From: Mailhella sp.
Lineage (GTDB): Bacteria > Desulfobacterota > Desulfovibrionia > Desulfovibrionales > Desulfovibrionaceae
Reading direction: 5' to 3'
Assembly: GCA_017411945.1 (NCBI GenBank)
Contig: JAFQPD010000127.1
Location: forward strand, 1-8,644
Length of the DNA stretch: 8,644 bases
The position numbers were made by a program, and so were the translations under genes. The notes beneath the pieces are model-generated. The model saw only the letters and a program-made list of their open reading frames with translations. It was not told the DNA's origin and made no database searches. This document shows positions 1 to 5,377 of the stretch, piece after piece. The first letter of the stretch is position 1. Each line of letters begins with the position of its first letter.

Positions 1-63
1 CCAGAAGGGCGAATGCCCGGGCGGCTTTGAGCGAACGGCATCACACGTTGCCTTTCTTCCTCA

Positions 64-81
64 CCCGCGCGAATGCGCGGG
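64..81. other. Hairpin, 7-bp stem, GAAT loop (copy A)
   Basis: CCCGCGC (64-70) pairs with GCGCGGG (75-81) around GAAT. Copy B keeps the stem (4734-4751) but has loop GCAT, so the single change lies in the loop. Confidence 0.75.
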
Positions 82-86
82 AAAGC

Positions 87-106
87 GGAAAATCGGCAGA
101 TTTTCC
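87..106. other. Hairpin with compensatory changes (copy A version)
   Basis: GGAAAATC (87-94) and GATTTTCC (99-106) form a perfect 8-bp stem around loop GGCA. In copy B the three central A-T pairs are all T-A while the loop and the flanking pairs are unchanged. This is direct evidence that pairing, not primary sequence, is conserved. Confidence 0.85.
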
Positions 107-163
107 AAGACTCTGGAAATCATTTCCTTGAACACCACTCCTGCCGTCCGTACCCGTGACTAG

Positions 164-186
164 AGGCCAAGCGCGAAGCGCGGCCT
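164..186. other. Two-part hairpin with GCGAAGC tip (copy A)
   Basis: AGGCC (164-168) pairs with GGCCT (182-186); after an AA bulge (169-170), GCGC (171-174) pairs with GCGC (178-181) around a GAA triloop. Identical in copy B at 4834-4856; the same tip occurs in the hairpin at 4584-4617. The tip contains GCGAAGC, known as an exceptionally stable mini-hairpin in single-stranded DNA. Confidence 0.75.
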
Positions 187-365
187 TAGAGGCTGGTGTG
201 CACGCAAAGCTCCGCGCCACTCCCCACCTCCCAAGAGGCGGCCGCACTCGCAAGGGCGGACGCCTTGTACACCACCGCTTCAGAACAAAACTTCGGCCGC
301 CTTGAAGCCGCTCCGCTCCCGCACTTCCCTCCATTCCTCCAAAAAAACAACCTTGGGTGCAACGC

Positions 366-695
366 ATGCTTGATCTATCCCAGCGCATCTCCGGCCGCCT
401 CGTCAACGCCCGGCCCGACGGCGTGGCCGACTTCCTCGATGCCGAAGGCCGCCTCTGCCGCGTGCAGGACGTGGGCGGCATACTGCGCCTGAACAGCGCG
501 CTCCGCGCCGAGTCCGGCCGCAAGTGCGGCTTCAGGCCCGCCCCGGTGTTCCGCCGCGTGGCGAGCATCCCGCTGGCCGTGGTGGACATAGCCAAGGCCC
601 AGGGGCTCGACCTCCTGCGCGACCCGGAAGCCCTGCGCCGCTTCCTCAACGACCGCGGCAACGCCGCCTTCCGCACCACGGAAGAGCGCGTGTAG
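366..695 (+). CDS. Small podovirus virion-associated protein (adaptor-proximal)
   Basis: A 109-aa protein if the ATG at 366 is used; a GTG at 357 in the same frame would add three residues. Neither start has a convincing Shine-Dalgarno sequence, unlike most genes here, so translation may depend on the upstream gene or on the repeat just before it. The sequence has the features I associate with a small protein found next to podovirus head-tail genes: an N-terminal acidic strand region, an ALRAESG segment, a VASIPLAVV segment in the middle (about residues 64-72), and an end with a short LND motif followed by AFRTTEERV. No enzyme motif, signal peptide or membrane segment is visible. It lies 39 nt before the gp4-like adaptor, which supports a structural or assembly role at the head-tail junction. 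The exact function is unknown. Family recognition is from memory and moderately certain; that it is a real gene is well supported by position and frame. Confidence 0.75.
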   Translation: MLDLSQRISGRLVNARPDGVADFLDAEGRLCRVQDVGGILRLNSALRAESGRKCGFRPAPVFRRVASIPLAVVDIAKAQGLDLLRDPEALRRFLNDRGNAAFRTTEERV

Positions 696-734
696 GGGCG
701 TGGCTTCAAATCAAAGAAAAACAAGGAATACAGC

Positions 735-1379
735 ATGATAAGCTTCACGAACTACGAAGGGCTCAAGGCCGCCGTGGCGGACTGGCTGGGCCGCGACGAC
801 CTCGCGGAGCGCATCCCCGACTTCATCGCCCTTGCCGAGCGCCGCATGGCCCGCGAGCTCAGGCCGCGCGTTCTGGAACGCCGCGCCGAAGCCGAAGTGC
901 AGGCGGGCCAGCGTTTCGTGCCGCTCCCGTGGAGGCGCGAACCGGGCCGCTGGGACGTCTTCCTCGAAATGCGCGACCTCATGTGGCAGGGCGAAGACGG
1001 CCGCCGCCGCGACCTCGCCTACCTCCCGCCCGACGGCGCCGCGCTGGAAAGCGAGCCCGGCGAGCCGCGCGGCTTCAGCATTTCCGGGCGCGACCTCGTG
1101 CTCGTGCCCGCGCCAGTTAGACCGGGCAAACTTCTGCTCTCCTACTGGTGCGAGCCCGCGCCCCTCGGCCCCGAACAGCCGGACAGCGAACTCCTGCTCG
1201 CCGCGCCGGACCTCTACCTCTACGCCTCTCTGGTGGAAAGCGCGCCCTACACGCGCGGCTCGGCCCCGCTGGAACTGTGGGAACGCTTTTACGCCACGGC
1301 CCGCGCCCGCTTCGAAAGCGCGGAACAGCGCGGCCGCTTCACCTCGAACCTCCGCATGCGGCCCACGCGCCGCGTGTGA
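735..1379 (+). CDS. Head-tail adaptor protein, P22 gp4-like
   Basis: A 214-aa protein starting at ATG 735 with an AAGGA Shine-Dalgarno sequence seven bases upstream. The N-terminus shows the typical adaptor pattern: a LKAAVADWLGRDDL helix followed by IPDFIALAERRMARELRPR (about residues 10-45), which in this family forms the helical part that docks under the portal ring. A beta-rich middle follows (residues 55-135), then a second helical region with YLYASLVESAPYTRG and LWERFYATARARFESAEQR (about 160-202). P22 gp4 is 166 aa; this protein is somewhat longer, as is common in gp4-like proteins of other podoviruses. It would assemble as a ring between portal and tail nozzle and close the packaged head. 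It sits 18 nt before the next gene and upstream of the gp10-like nozzle gene, the expected order. Nothing suggests truncation. Confidence 0.88.
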   Translation: MISFTNYEGLKAAVADWLGRDDLAERIPDFIALAERRMARELRPRVLERRAEAEVQAGQRFVPLPWRREPGRWDVFLEMRDLMWQGEDGRRRDLAYLPPDGAALESEPGEPRGFSISGRDLVLVPAPVRPGKLLLSYWCEPAPLGPEQPDSELLLAAPDLYLYASLVESAPYTRGSAPLELWERFYATARARFESAEQRGRFTSNLRMRPTRRV

Positions 1380-1397
1380 TGAAAAGGCAAGGATATC

Positions 1398-1763
1398 ATG
1401 AGCTTGACGAATTATGGCGAAAACGCCGTGCTCGGCCTCGTGAAGGGGGCGGCCACGTTCTGGCTGGCCCTGTTCACCGCTGTGCCCGGCGAAGACGGCA
1501 CGGGCGCGGAAGTTTCCGGCGGCGGCTACGCCCGCCAGCGCGTGAGCTTCGGCACGGCTTCCGGCGGCGCGATGAAGAACGCGCAGGCCATAGAGTTCCC
1601 CACGGCCACGGCGGACTGGGGCACCGCCGAGGGCTGGGCCCTCTTCGACGCGCAGTCCGGCGGCAACATGTGGTGGTGCGGCGCGGTGGACGTGCCCAAG
1701 GCCCTGCACGCGGGCGACATCTACCGCGTGGCGGCGGGCGGCCTCAGCCTGCACATGGACTAA
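1398..1763 (+). CDS. Small beta-sandwich phage structural protein (Gp80/tail-fiber-like family)
   Basis: A 121-aa protein starting at ATG 1398, with AAGGA (1389-1393) as ribosome binding site. It opens with LTNYGENAVLGLV, then FWLALFTAVPGEDGTG, EVSGGGYARQRVSF, EFPTATADWGTAEGWALFD, GNMWWCGAVDVPKALHAGD and a final YRVAAGGLSLHMD. These segments, in this order, are those of a small all-beta phage protein often annotated as a Gp80-like phage tail fiber protein. Here it lies between the adaptor and the nozzle genes, so a tail-collar or decoration role is as likely as a fiber role. It has no cleavage signal or membrane segment. Family recognition is from remembered sequence pattern; the biochemical role is not known with certainty. 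Confidence 0.82.
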   Translation: MSLTNYGENAVLGLVKGAATFWLALFTAVPGEDGTGAEVSGGGYARQRVSFGTASGGAMKNAQAIEFPTATADWGTAEGWALFDAQSGGNMWWCGAVDVPKALHAGDIYRVAAGGLSLHMD

Positions 1764-1766
1764 GCC

Positions 1767-2510
1767 GTGGCGCGCTTCTTCTCCATAGTCGCGCCGCCGC
1801 TCAGCCTTGACGACCTCGACAGCTGGGCCGCGCTGGACAGCCTGCCCGCCTCGCTGGACAGCCAGCTCTGGAACAGCGCGGGCCTCTGGGGGCTGGAAGC
1901 GGAAGATTTTGCCCGATGCGCTCAGTCTCTGGAAGGGCGAGTGTGCATGAGCCTTGGCGGGAGCCTGCGCGCCGCAAGCTCTGCGGCCCTGCTTTCCTCA
2001 GCCGTCTCCCTGCTGGGGATGGAAGGGAGGGCCAGCTCCGGCGACGCGCTGGAGGGCCTGCGAAAGAGGCCGCTCCGGGCCGGGGGCGAGGCCCGCACGG
2101 GCGGTTCCTGCCTTGGCGTGGGCGTGCTCTACATCGAAGCAGGCGGCGCGGCGGGCACAGGCTCGGAGCTCTCCCTCCTGCTCACGGCCGCCCTTGGAGG
2201 AAGCGGAGATTCCGCCGGGACAGGGGGCCTTTCCCTCGGCTTCGTGCGCCTGCTCACGCTGGGGAGCGAAGGGCAGGGCGGGGCGGATACGCCTGCCTGT
2301 TCCGCGGGCACGCTGGACCTCGGCTTCAAGGGCTGGGGCTGGCAGGAAGGAAGGGGGCAGGGCGCAGGCCCGGCACTCTGGCAGGAGGCCGCAAGGCCGT
2401 GCCCCGGCTGGGAAAGCGCGGCTCTCCCCCCTGCACAGCGCTGGGAGCATTACGATAAGCCTTCGATTTCATGGAAGGAAAAGGAAGCGAGGAAAAGAGC
2501 ATGGCTTTGA
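1767..2510 (+). CDS. Phage structural protein of unknown function, Gly/Ser/Leu repeat-rich, W-rich C-terminus
   Basis: A 247-aa reading frame that begins with GTG three bases after the previous stop (TAA 1761-1763) and overlaps the next gene by 10 nt. There is no clear Shine-Dalgarno sequence, so it is probably translated by coupling. It fills the only space between two firm phage genes. Residues about 12-36 read SLDDLDSWAALDSLPASLDS and continue into a W-containing segment; this resembles a segment in the nozzle protein downstream (SLEELDAFGPLDSFGVGSLD). The middle (about 60-195) consists of alternating small and hydrophobic residues with many Gly and Ser, suggesting repeated short beta strands. 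The last 50 residues have regularly spaced Trp, ending with basic KEKEARKRAWL. I do not recognise a named family. A virion component of the tail is the likely role from context. The composition is unusual enough that a poorly conserved protein should be expected. Confidence 0.65.
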   Translation: MARFFSIVAPPLSLDDLDSWAALDSLPASLDSQLWNSAGLWGLEAEDFARCAQSLEGRVCMSLGGSLRAASSAALLSSAVSLLGMEGRASSGDALEGLRKRPLRAGGEARTGGSCLGVGVLYIEAGGAAGTGSELSLLLTAALGGSGDSAGTGGLSLGFVRLLTLGSEGQGGADTPACSAGTLDLGFKGWGWQEGRGQGAGPALWQEAARPCPGWESAALPPAQRWEHYDKPSISWKEKEARKRAWL

Positions 2511-3967
2511 AGCGAATAACGCTCCCCTTCGGCCCATGGGAGCCGGACGCCGCCCGCATGGGCGGCACGCAGTCCTGCGAGGTGCGCGGCGCGCTTCCGG
2601 CGGCCCGGGGCTGGCGGCCTTTGCAAGGGCTTTCGGCCCTGCCGTATCCGCCCCTGCCGGAGCCTGCGCTGGCGGCCTTCTCCTGCCGCGAGGGCGAGGC
2701 CATCTCCACGCTGGCGGCCACGGCCGGGGGCATCTTCGCCCTTGAGAACGGGCAGTGGGTCTCCCGCCATTCCGGCGAGGCCCTCACGCAGGAACGCGGC
2801 TTCGCAGACTACGGCGAGGCCGTGTACGCGCTGTTCGGCGGAGCTTTGCTCAAGGCCGGGATCGATGCCGGCAGCGTGGGCGGCTTCGAGCCTGTGCAGG
2901 GCGCGCCGAAGGCTTCCTGCCTTGCCGTGGTGCGGGACTTCCTCTTCCTCGGCGGGCTTCTGGACGATGGCCGGGCGGTGCGCTGGTCCGGCCTCGACCG
3001 CCCGGACGATTGGCCTGATCCGGGCAGCGACGAGGCGCAGTTCCTGCAGTCGGATATGCAGATCTTCCCCACGGGGGGCCGCGTGCAGGCCGTGCTCGGC
3101 GGCGTGGGCGGGGCGGACGCGCTCATCTTCCTCGAATCCGCCATCGAGCGCGCCTCCTATGTGGGCCCGCCCTACCTCTTCCAGTTCGACCGCGTGGAAC
3201 GCCGCCGCGGCCTGCTGGCCCCGAAGAGCGCGGTGGACTGCGGCGGCCTCTGCTGCTTCCTCAGCGCGGACGGCTGGCACGCTACGGACGGCGCAGGCGT
3301 GCGGCCCATCGGCCTCGAGCGTGTGGACCGCTGGTTCTTCGAGCATGCCGAGCCCTCGCGCCTTGCCGAAACGCGCGGCGTGTACGATCCGCGCCAGCGC
3401 GTGGCCCTGTGGAGCTTCGCTTCGCCGCTGGCCGCGCCCGGCCTGCACGACAGGCTGCTCATCTACTCGCCGGAGCTGGACCGCTGGAGCTGTGCCGACA
3501 TGGCCAGCGTTCTGCTCTTCCCGGACTGGACGCGCGGCTTCAGCCTCGAAGAGCTGGACGCCTTCGGGCCGCTGGACTCTTTCGGCGTAGGCTCGCTGGA
3601 CGCCGCCAGCCTGCTCCACGGGCGGCTCGCGCTCTTCGGGTTCGATGCGTCTAACCGGCTCTGCTCCATGGAAGGCCCGGCCCTCGAAGCCATGCTGGAA
3701 AGCGCGGAGCATGGCGCGGGGCGCGTGTTCCTGCACGGCTTCCGCCCCCATGCGGACTGCGCCCGGGCCGAGCTCATGCCGCTTTTCCGCACGCGCACCA
3801 TGGATGCCCGCCGCGCCGGCCCGTGGAGCAGCCCGAACCGCGAGGGCCTTTGCCCCTTGCGCGTTTCGGCCCGTTGGTTCAGCGCGCGCATGCGCATCCC
3901 TCCCGGCCAGAACTGGCGGCACGCCACAGGCGTGGAGGCAGTGTTTGAAGAGGAAGGAGATGTGTGA
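2501..3967 (+). CDS. Tail nozzle / tail hub protein, P22 gp10-like
   Basis: A 488-aa protein. The start chosen is ATG 2501 because GAGG lies eight bases upstream and the mature N-terminus MALKRITLPFGPWEPD fits the family; an in-frame ATG at 2471 would add ten polar residues. The protein shows the pattern of podovirus tail nozzle (beta-propeller) proteins: an early SCEVRGALPAARGWRP segment, then from about residue 189 FPTGGRVQAVLGG, LIFLESAIERASYVGPP, LFQFDRVERRRGLLAPKSAV, CCFLSADGWHATDG and PIGLERVDRWFF (to about 285). Around 347-366 lies SLEELDAFGPLDSFGVGSLD. The C-terminal part (about 425-480) ends in a SARMRIPPGQNWRHATG segment. Such proteins form the hexameric tube below the adaptor ring and carry the DNA exit channel. 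The start overlaps the preceding gene by 10 nt. It is followed directly by structured block B. Length fits P22 gp10 (472 aa). Confidence 0.88.
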   Translation: MALKRITLPFGPWEPDAARMGGTQSCEVRGALPAARGWRPLQGLSALPYPPLPEPALAAFSCREGEAISTLAATAGGIFALENGQWVSRHSGEALTQERGFADYGEAVYALFGGALLKAGIDAGSVGGFEPVQGAPKASCLAVVRDFLFLGGLLDDGRAVRWSGLDRPDDWPDPGSDEAQFLQSDMQIFPTGGRVQAVLGGVGGADALIFLESAIERASYVGPPYLFQFDRVERRRGLLAPKSAVDCGGLCCFLSADGWHATDGAGVRPIGLERVDRWFFEHAEPSRLAETRGVYDPRQRVALWSFASPLAAPGLHDRLLIYSPELDRWSCADMASVLLFPDWTRGFSLEELDAFGPLDSFGVGSLDAASLLHGRLALFGFDASNRLCSMEGPALEAMLESAEHGAGRVFLHGFRPHADCARAELMPLFRTRTMDARRAGPWSSPNREGLCPLRVSARWFSARMRIPPGQNWRHATGVEAVFEEEGDV

Positions 3968-3969
3968 TG

Positions 3970-4014
3970 CGGGGGAGGGGGAAGGCGTGACGTTCCGCCT
4001 CTTCCCGAACCCCG
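3970..4014 (+). terminator. Hairpin directly after the nozzle gene stop codon
   Basis: CGGGG (3970-3974) pairs with CCCCG (4010-4014), GGGAA (3979-3983) with TTCCC (4002-4006), and GGCG (3984-3987) with CGCC (3996-3999) around an 8-nt loop. No T run follows, so it is not a clear Rho-independent terminator; it may be a processing or mRNA-stabilising hairpin. The 5' arm is shared with the hairpin at 8594-8644. Confidence 0.45.
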
Positions 4015-4127
4015 GCGGGAGCGGGGGATAAGCGGAAGGCCGCTAGAGCCTTGGAGTCGTTCCGCCGTGCTCTCGACCTGCTTCGAGTAAGCTCATACTT
4101 CCTTTTTAAGTGGTGAGTCTTCCAGAC

Positions 4128-4190
4128 GGGGGAAGGCGGGCGCGTTATGGGAAACTGCGTTTCCCCTCCTGCGCCCCCTTCCATCCCCCC
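4128..4190. other. Long compound hairpin in block B
   Basis: GGGAAAC (4149-4155) and GTTTCCC (4159-4165) form a perfect 7-bp stem with triloop TGC. Outside it, GGGCGC (4138-4143) pairs with GCGCCC (4171-4176), and GGAAGG (4131-4136) with CCTTCC (4177-4182), with one bulged C (4137); GGG and CCC runs at both ends can extend it past an AT bulge (4183-4184). Confidence 0.75.
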
Positions 4191-4238
4191 GGAGCACCCC
4201 TTCCTTGGGCTCTCAGCTCGCCGCTTTCCGAATCCGCT

Positions 4239-4257
4239 CGGCTTTTAGGAAAAGCCG
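4239..4257. other. Perfect 8-bp hairpin with AGG triloop
   Basis: CGGCTTTT (4239-4246) pairs with AAAAGCCG (4250-4257) around AGG. Reads as part of the folded block; no long T run follows. Confidence 0.65.
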
Positions 4258-4583
4258 GCGTCTCGGTTCCGGTCGGCTCGCCATCCCGCACATCGCACGG
4301 GCTATGCGCACTGACTCCCCGCGCGTTCTCCGAAAACCTTGAGTCCGGGGGAAGAGCTTCGAGAAGTTACCAGCGGGAAACGAGGCTTTCGCCCCTCGGG
4401 CAGGGGGCAAGGAAGCCGGAGGTTCAGCAGAGCATGAAGGCAGGCAAGCCCCGCCCGAAGCTCCTCCACGCGGCAGGCGGCGTTCTTCTCGAAGGAAGAT
4501 AACTCGCCCCGCAGTCCGGCGCGGCGTGATGCTTTAGGTCGGAGGGCCGCCGAAGGCGTGCCCGACAGCCGAGCCGAAGCTAA

Positions 4584-4617
4584 GGGCCTCGGAAGCGCGA
4601 AGCGCGATGAGAGGCCC
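4584..4617. other. Hairpin with 7-bp base and GCGAAGC tip
   Basis: GGGCCTC (4584-4590) pairs with GAGGCCC (4611-4617). Inside, GCGC (4595-4598) pairs with GCGC (4602-4605) around GAA. The tip is the same as in the hairpins at 164-186 and 4834-4856, with different base stems. Confidence 0.7.
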
Positions 4618-4624
4618 GGGCGAG

Positions 4625-4672
4625 GGCGGCGTCATCTGGTGGTCAAAAGCCAAGTGAAGCGATGAAGCCGCC
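4625..4672. other. Long stem, competing with the next hairpin
   Basis: GGCGGC (4625-4630) plus TCATC (4632-4636) pair with GATGA (4661-4665) plus GCCGCC (4667-4672): eleven pairs with one G/A mismatch (4631/4666). The GCCGCC arm can instead pair downstream with 4690-4695, so the two structures exclude each other. Confidence 0.6.
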
Positions 4673-4697
4673 AGAAGGGCGAATGCCCGGGCGGCTT
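4665..4697. other. Hairpin at the left end of repeat copy B
   Basis: AAGCCGCC (4665-4672) pairs with GGCGGCTT (4690-4697); inside it GGGC-GAAT-GCCC (4677-4688) forms a small stem. The part after 4671 is identical in copy A, whose 5' arm lies mostly outside the window. Confidence 0.65.
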
Positions 4698-4733
4698 TGA
4701 GCGAACGGCATTTCAGGATGCCTTTTTTCCTCA

Positions 4734-4751
4734 CCCGCGCGCATGCGCGGG
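4734..4751. other. Hairpin, 7-bp stem, GCAT loop (copy B)
   Basis: CCCGCGC (4734-4740) pairs with GCGCGGG (4745-4751). It differs from copy A only in the loop (GAAT there). Confidence 0.75.
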
Positions 4752-4756
4752 AAAGC

Positions 4757-4776
4757 GGATTTTCGGCAGAAAATCC
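4757..4776. other. Hairpin with compensatory changes (copy B version)
   Basis: GGATTTTC (4757-4764) and GAAAATCC (4769-4776) form a perfect 8-bp stem around GGCA. Three neighbouring pairs are flipped from A-T to T-A relative to copy A (87-106). Plain inversion of the hairpin would have turned the loop into TGCC, so it does not explain the change. Confidence 0.85.
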
Positions 4777-4833
4777 AAGACTCTGGAAATCATTTCCTTG
4801 AAATGCCGCCCCGCGGTCCGTACCCGTGACTTG

Positions 4834-4856
4834 AGGCCAAGCGCGAAGCGCGGCCT
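4834..4856. other. Two-part hairpin with GCGAAGC tip (copy B)
   Basis: AGGCC (4834-4838) with GGCCT (4852-4856), AA bulge, GCGC-GAA-GCGC (4841-4851). Identical to 164-186. Confidence 0.75.
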
Positions 4857-5041
4857 TATCCGCCCTCCCATTCCGCAAAGCTCCGCGCCACTCCCTACCT
4901 CCCAAGAGGCGGACGCACTCGCAAGGGCGGCCGCCTTGAAGCCCCCTCGCGCCAGAACTCCCGCACACACCGCCGGCCGCCTTGCACCGCCTCCGCGCCA
5001 CTCCTTCCCCCATTCCCCAACCCTAACCAAAAGGACACCCC

Positions 5042-5368
5042 ATGCCCCGCTTCATCCCCCATTCGCCAGAGCCCACGCCCCGGCAGATGCTGGCCCTCGC
5101 TTCCGGCCTGAACGCGGCCCTGCGCGGCGACTGCGCCAACGCGGGCCTGCTCGAAGTTCCCGCAGGCGCGAGCTCCGCCGCCGTTCAGGACAGCCGATGC
5201 CGCGCCGGACGCCTCGCCCTGCTCATACCGCTGGACGCGAACGCCGCCGCCCTGCGCTGGCACCTCGCCGCCATGGAGCGCGGCTCCATGCGCTTCGGCT
5301 TCGCAGGCCCCGCGCCCGCACCCTGCCGCTTCGGCTGGATGCTCGCCGGGGAAGGCGCGCCGGAATAG
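5042..5368 (+). CDS. Small conserved phage virion-associated protein
   Basis: A 108-aa protein starting at ATG 5042 with AAAGGA eight bases upstream. The start MPRFIPHSPEPTPRQMLAL matches the N-terminal style of a small beta-rich family found in many phages. In that family a short helical start is followed by an element like PAGASSAAVQDSRCRAGRL, a PLDANAAALRWHL segment, and a final strand containing F and a terminal aromatic-hydrophobic stretch (here RFGWMLAG). The usual core contains a serine/threonine-rich turn with V-x-D and 'P-x-x-A-N-A-A' elements, both visible (about residues 40-75). No catalytic motif is seen. It lies between structured block B and the GNAT-like gene, well inside the virion gene cluster; a capsid, tail or fiber-adjacent structural role is likely but unproven. 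Recognition is by remembered pattern. Confidence 0.72.
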   Translation: MPRFIPHSPEPTPRQMLALASGLNAALRGDCANAGLLEVPAGASSAAVQDSRCRAGRLALLIPLDANAAALRWHLAAMERGSMRFGFAGPAPAPCRFGWMLAGEGAPE

Positions 5369-5377
5369 GGAAGGAAC

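Larger units (their letters stand above)
1..330 (+). repeat. Structured direct repeat, copy A (5'-truncated by the window edge)
   Basis: Positions 1-188 align without gaps to 4671-4858, then to about 5010 with one 1-nt shift and a looser 3' part. Positions 1-40, 105-132 and 163-188 are identical to their partners. Between these lie variable segments. Hairpins seen here: GGGC-GAAT-GCCC (7-18), GGCA with an 8-nt loop and TGCC (37-52), CCCGCGC-GAAT-GCGCGGG (64-81), GGAAAATC-GGCA-GATTTTCC (87-106), GGAAA-TCA-TTTCC (115-127), and a two-part stem at 164-186. A further 9-pair stem with one G-T wobble (194-202 with 266-274) can close the core in this copy only. The left end is cut by the window. The element ends just upstream of the gene at 366. 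It could be a transcribed structured RNA or a palindromic DNA repeat. No credible gene lies in 1-365. Confidence 0.85.
4671..5010 (+). repeat. Structured direct repeat, copy B
   Basis: Second copy of the element at 1-330. The offset is 4670 up to 188/4858 and 4671 afterwards, as far as the CGCCTTG at 261-267/4932-4938. Beyond that only short pieces remain in register: CAGAAC (281-286 and 4953-4958), CGGCCGCCTTG (294-304 and 4974-4984) and a CTCCGC piece. The copy ends a few tens of bases before the gene at 5042, as copy A does before the gene at 366. Both copies therefore lie immediately upstream of a small virion gene of about 110 codons. Confidence 0.85.
3968..5041 (+). ncRNA. Putative large structured non-coding block (block B)
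   Basis: This 1.07 kb gap between two late genes holds no credible protein gene: minus-strand open frames exist only because GC-rich DNA has few stops. Instead the sequence is packed with inverted repeats, many perfect: 3970-4014, 4128-4190, 4239-4257, 4584-4617, 4625-4672, 4665-4697, 4734-4751, 4757-4776 and 4834-4856, plus weaker ones such as 4031-4058 (AAGGC-CGCTAGA-GCCTT inside a GCGGAA/TTCCGC stem) and CTCGA-CCTGCT-TCGAG near 4072-4087. Its last third is the second copy of the repeat at 1-330, and covariation between the copies supports folding. Late transcription on the + strand would read through it, so a long RNA or a structured intercistronic spacer is plausible. A set of palindromic DNA repeats is the main alternative. 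I cannot assign it to a known RNA family. Confidence 0.5.

Noticed and set aside
41..748. Minus-strand open frame through copy A (235 codons)
   Set aside because: It runs over a hairpin-rich repeat and into a + strand virion gene. Against the matching frame in copy B, the changed residues are radical and follow the paired stems rather than codon third positions.
2450..3922. Long minus-strand open frame opposite the nozzle gene (490 codons)
   Set aside because: Antisense shadow of a strongly supported gene, expected in GC-rich DNA.
4110..4502. Plus-strand open frame in block B (130 codons)
   Set aside because: It crosses several perfect hairpins, its composition has no gene-like pattern, and there is no ribosome binding site.
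1..5010. Template/variable repeat pair of a diversity-generating retroelement
   Set aside because: Differences between the copies are not confined to adenines of one copy, they preserve pairing, both copies are non-coding, and no reverse transcriptase is present in the window.
4671..5010. CRISPR array
   Set aside because: No short regularly spaced repeats with unique spacers; there are only two long copies 4.7 kb apart.
1..5010. Phage attachment site or insertion sequence ends
   Set aside because: No integrase or transposase gene, and no target-site duplication could be made out at the edges of the copies.
4534..5013. Minus-strand open frame through copy B (159 codons)
   Set aside because: Same reason; substitutions preserve base pairing, not the protein. 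No start with a convincing ribosome site and no recognisable domain.
3968..5041. Group I/II intron, tRNA or rRNA
   Set aside because: No domain V-like hairpin with intron ends, no tRNA T-loop with acceptor stem, and no recognisable rRNA segments were found by eye; the flanking genes are complete and not split.
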